DNA from: JAXDBM01 sp963709485
GTDB taxonomy: Bacteria > Desulfobacterota > Syntrophia > Syntrophales > Fen-1087
DNA: 64,000 nt
Direction: 5' to 3'
Assembly: GCA_963709485.1 (NCBI GenBank)
Contig: CAVPWE010000001.1
Span: 434,001 to 498,000 of the forward strand
The notes below the pieces were generated by a model. That model searched no databases. It saw only the letters and a list, made by a program, of their open reading frames with translations, and was not told the DNA's origin. The position numbers and the translations under genes are program-made. Position 1 is the first letter of the stretch. Every line of letters begins with the position of its first letter. Below are positions 61,170 through 64,000 of this stretch, piece by piece.

Positions 61170-61184
61170 CCAAAATCATGCTGA
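59953..61184 (+). CDS. ISL3-family transposase, split by -1 frameshift at A8
   Basis: The first frame (ATG 59953) reads MKTNPTFRDLYRFPGFRARA to GYIVTLERRQKKR. At A8 (60071-60078) the frame must slip back one base to give KTVCSGCGTTACGYRDRRTH, RVRDLDAGASRIYLAFEYRR and VACPRC, the ISL3 zinc motif. It then continues to 61184 for a 410-aa product. The DDE domain has AIGVDEVSIRKGHTYAVVVA, VMDMWKPFGKATRT, VYDKFHIMRHLSDAL and SLGFMEGLNNKIRVIQRRA. A AAAAAAC is a classic slippery sequence, so expression by programmed slippage is possible; an assembly indel is equally possible. Confidence 0.85.
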
Positions 61185-61767
61185 TTGATGCACAACAAAC
61201 CCAGAAGACCCATCTTTATTATCATGCCTGGTTTCATCGTTCTTTTAGCATATGTTATGCACGTCTATATCAGTTGGCAAGCACGTTTGATCAGACATTG
61301 CTTTCGACGCATGGAAGCATAGGGGGGTATTTTTGCCTGTCATGGGGATATGTTTCATATCCATCTGTCCTGGCCAATACTTGAATTGACCGACACTGTC
61401 AAACCAAGTACTGCCTGCATTATTGACTCCACGTACAAAGCAAGCGGTTGGCTGATCTGGATAGACCATTGAACACGGGATGAAATGTTCACATGCCGAT
61501 AGCAAATATTTCCGGCAATCGGTCTCATTTGTGTCATCCTGTAGTCAATATAGCAGTACTTCACGCCACAATGCTTGCTTACAAACCGTAATTCGCACTT
61601 CATCAAACAAGAGAGGCAGAGTCGATTGACCCTGCCTCTCAAATAGAAATGAAACAACTACTTTTCTCGTGATCCATGCACCTTTACAACGCAGCGTATT
61701 TAAGGTGACATTAATCCTTTCAGGATCCTTTTTTGAGGATATCACACTGTGATCACGTGGCTCAAGG
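61185..61767. other. intergenic region, no gene seen
   Basis: 583 bases between the ISL3 transposase and the last gene, noticeably AT-rich. Short frames on both strands have no ribosome site and no protein-like composition. It may include the true right end of the ISL3 element and remnants of an interrupted gene. Confidence 0.45.
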
Positions 61768-63970
61768 TTATTCCAATCCCTGGCCGGGCTGGCTGGGTTT
61801 CTGTTGCTTGCCAACATCCGGTACCGGGTCAATCGGTAAAGGAGTTTTTGGTGACCGGCCGCGGCCAAAATCGATATTGCTGCCAGGTGACAAGCTGGGC
61901 AGCGAACCTGCATCAGCGTCAGGCACGGGCTGCTGACCCAACCGCCACCGAGTTTCCCGGGATCTAAAGAGCCTCCTTTACCCGTTCCTCCCTCGTCCTG
62001 ACCGGGGTTGGTGACGTTGGGGTCGGACTTCCCCGCGGCGGCCCTGATTGAAACGATCGCTTCTTTCAATGTCGGTAAAAGATTGGACGGCAGGCGGTTT
62101 TTGTTATCCCTGTCGATCGTCTCGATAGTCGTCAACCATGGATATTCTTCATTGTCTTTATTTTCTAAGGGTTCAACTTTTAGTTTTGGGTTAGGAGTCC
62201 AGCCATCTTTTTGACTATTTCGATACATCCGCCCCCAGCCAATTTCTTTTCCATATTGGTCATAATAGGCTATCTCTGCTTCCTGATTGCCGGTTTCATA
62301 TGTGAAGGTTGTAACTTCGATCGAAGGGCCACCCGATTTGCCAAAGTGAAAGCCATCTACAGCAGTTTTTCCGCCTTGTATTGTATAAGAGGTGCTTCCC
62401 GTATAGGTATTCGTCCCGGAGTTGTAGGTATAACTCCAGCCTCTCTCGTCCCATCCAGTCCTCGGTGCATTCTTGTTTATATTGATCGCACCTGACAGAT
62501 CTTTTCCAGGAGAGGTTTCTCCTCTCTGGCGTGCGAACAATTCTTGCGCGGTAAGACCACCGAGGGGATTGTTGTCCGGCATCGGTCCCGGCTCGTGTGT
62601 TGGCGTAATGTTGCCGGGTGTTGGAATCCGCGTCCCCGTTATATTGAACCTGTCGTTGATGTCCCTGCCCACACTCGGGTCTTGGAACCTGCCTCTGCCA
62701 TCAGGCGGTCTGTCCAGTCCCGCCCTCGGTCCGGCGCCTTCGAGGGCCGTGAGCAGCGTTTCCAACTTGTCGGCTATCTTACCGAGCTCCTTCGGCGAAA
62801 GCGGTCGTCCGTTGCCTGTGGCGCCTATGGCTATCTCAGGTCGAATTTTGTCGCCCCTGACGGGTGTCTGCTGGGTAGCCGAACCAACCGCCGATGCGTC
62901 CCCCAAGGGTATCGCTGTTGCTTTTATCCCTGTCTTGCCATCTGACGCAGTCTCTTCCACTCTCGTTGCCTTGTCTGTGGAAGCTGCGCCGCCTGCAGCA
63001 CCACTCTTTCCATCTGCTGCTCCAATCACTTCCTGGCTTGCTTCATCTGACAGGTCCTTTCCCGATGCCGTGTCAGTCTTGCCGTACTTTTCGCGCAGTT
63101 GCCGCAGTCTTTCAGTATTGTCGATAACCGGGGGCGGTGTACTGCCGGAAAATACTGCCCCCGAATCCGAGCCAGAGGTTGTCCCTTTGCCGCCTGCTGA
63201 AGTCGGAATCAAAAATGAACCGGACATCTTGGTTCCTTGCTCCTGTACGCTTGCACCTGTGGCACCTGAAACCGGAAAAAGCGGAGCGCTTCCGCTGCGG
63301 GGTGCAACCGTCGCCGTACCGGACTGCCCTACGGGTTTACCACTACCCCAAGGCGTACTCGGTGTCGGAATGGGTTCGGGCATTGCGCCCTTCTGGTCCG
63401 TTCCAACGGGTGCGTAGGTAGACTTCACCTTGGGTGCCGGTGGTGTATACATCGGTGTTACATAACTACCGGAGGGCGTTTGGATGCCCTGCCCCTGGCC
63501 ACTGGTCCCCGTGCCTGCCGACACCGGAAACAGCGGAGCGCTTCCGCTGCGGGTGCAGCCGTCGCAGAACCGGACTGCACCGCTGATTTACCACTGATGG
63601 ACGGCACACTCGCTGCCGGTGGTTTGTAGGACGGTGCCACGGGAAGGGTGGAGGTTTTCTTGATAGTTGTCGACTTTTTCGTTGTCGCTGCCGTTGGTGG
63701 TTTGTAGGACGGTGTCACAGGAAGCGTGGAGGTTTTCTTGGTGGTTGTCGGCTGTTTCGATGTAACGGCCGGCGTTAATGCCGAAGACGATTTCTTCTTG
63801 ACATCCGTGGCTGCCGGAAGTTTCTTCACCGTGGTGGGAGTACCTTCCTTAATAGTGGTCTTTTCCTGCTCCGATAGCGGGGTAGCCTTCTGAGCCAGCG
63901 CATGGCTTCCAATTCCAAATAAATTACCAATTAGAAAAGACAGGAATAGATAACGGATCATTGTTTTCAT
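61768..63970 (-). CDS. secreted repeat-rich Pro/Thr/Ser protein, two single-base frameshifts
   Basis: Start ATG 63970 with GGAGG upstream; signal peptide MKTMIRYLFLSFLIGNLFGI ending at HALAQ. Residues 30-160 are low-complexity with a 20-residue repeat (KKTSTLPVTPSYKPP, KKTSTLPVAPSYKPP). A missing G in GGG at 63551-63553 and a missing C (plus-strand G) in GGG at 61927-61929 break the frame. Restoring both gives about 734 aa ending PVPDVGKQQKPSQPGQGLE. The centre has RSGSAPLFPVS twice and a more structured part (GWSYTYNSGTNTYTGSTSYT, then IAYYDQYGKEIGWGRMYRN). Possibly a surface or secreted adhesin-like or effector protein; not recognised. Confidence 0.6.
63272..63577. repeat. two copies of a 55-base repeat inside the secreted-protein gene
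   Basis: Copies at 63272-63327 and 63524-63577 share about 90 percent of bases and encode SG(S/T)AT(A/V)AP then RSGSAPLFPVS. The first copy has GCGGGG where the second has GCGGG, which is the source of one frameshift. Confidence 0.7.
63616..63739. repeat. two copies of a 45-base repeat encoding KKTSTLPVxPSYKPP
   Basis: Copies at about 63616-63661 and 63694-63739, 78 bases apart, differ at four or five positions. They encode the Pro/Thr repeats of the secreted protein's N-terminal low-complexity region. Confidence 0.7.
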
Positions 63971-64000
63971 GGCTGCCTCCATAGATCTGCCAAGAGTAAG

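Overview
The window is a high-GC stretch of a bacterial chromosome. The gene content suggests an anaerobic Desulfobacterota (deltaproteobacterial) lineage, possibly close to Syntrophales. Supporting genes are a tungsten/molybdenum aldehyde:ferredoxin oxidoreductase with its own sulfur-carrier and E1-like proteins, an NDP-forming acyl-CoA synthetase, a C_GCAxxG_C_C redox protein, moeA and mobB, a selenocysteine tRNA (selC) and a probable selenoprotein. The taxon is inferred from gene content only; there is no rRNA gene in the window.

Layout. 1-3.8 kb: a partial hydrolase, small conserved proteins, an MBL-fold hydrolase and a UreH/RcnA-like metal transporter. 4-8 kb: AOR, a beta-grasp protein, a MoaD-like carrier and a ThiF/MoeB-like enzyme. 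8-14 kb: RNA methyltransferases, a TraB-family protein, a rhomboid protease, and a divergent metK preceded by a SAM-II-type riboswitch and a terminator. 14-21 kb: a GAF-adenylate cyclase, a thioesterase, an MBL hydrolase and two related envelope proteins behind a sigma-54 promoter. 21-34.5 kb: the core of the window, two adjacent operons. The first encodes all seven shikimate-pathway steps plus pheA and tyrA. The second is trpEGDCF. Each begins with an attenuator: the first leader peptide is rich in Trp, Tyr and Phe, the second has three consecutive Trp codons, and both are followed by two consecutive terminator hairpins. trpB and trpA are absent.

34.5-46 kb: small genes, selC, moeA, an ISNCY-type insertion sequence with a 15-bp target duplication, an iron-sulfur protein, nadA, mfd and mobB. 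46-56 kb: acyl-CoA synthetase, trxB, lgt, a C_GCAxxG_C_C protein, an NADH-oxidase/CoA-disulfide-reductase-like flavoprotein with an in-frame TGA exactly at the catalytic Cys (probable selenocysteine, with a SECIS-like hairpin), a SpoU methyltransferase, cutA and glk. 56-64 kb: a more accessory region with a GNAT enzyme, a secreted binding-protein-like protein, a LigB-type dioxygenase interrupted by TAG, a pirin, an ISL3 transposase split by a frameshift at A8, and a repeat-rich secreted protein with two frameshifts.

Single-base frameshifts occur in at least five genes (a lipoprotein, aroA, trpD, the ISL3 transposase and the last protein, which has two). Most lie at short homopolymers. Because aroA and trpD sit in otherwise intact operons, assembly indels are the simplest explanation for many of them. 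The in-frame TGA of the flavoprotein is different: it is a substitution-type codon at the active-site position, followed by a well-placed hairpin, with selC in the same window.
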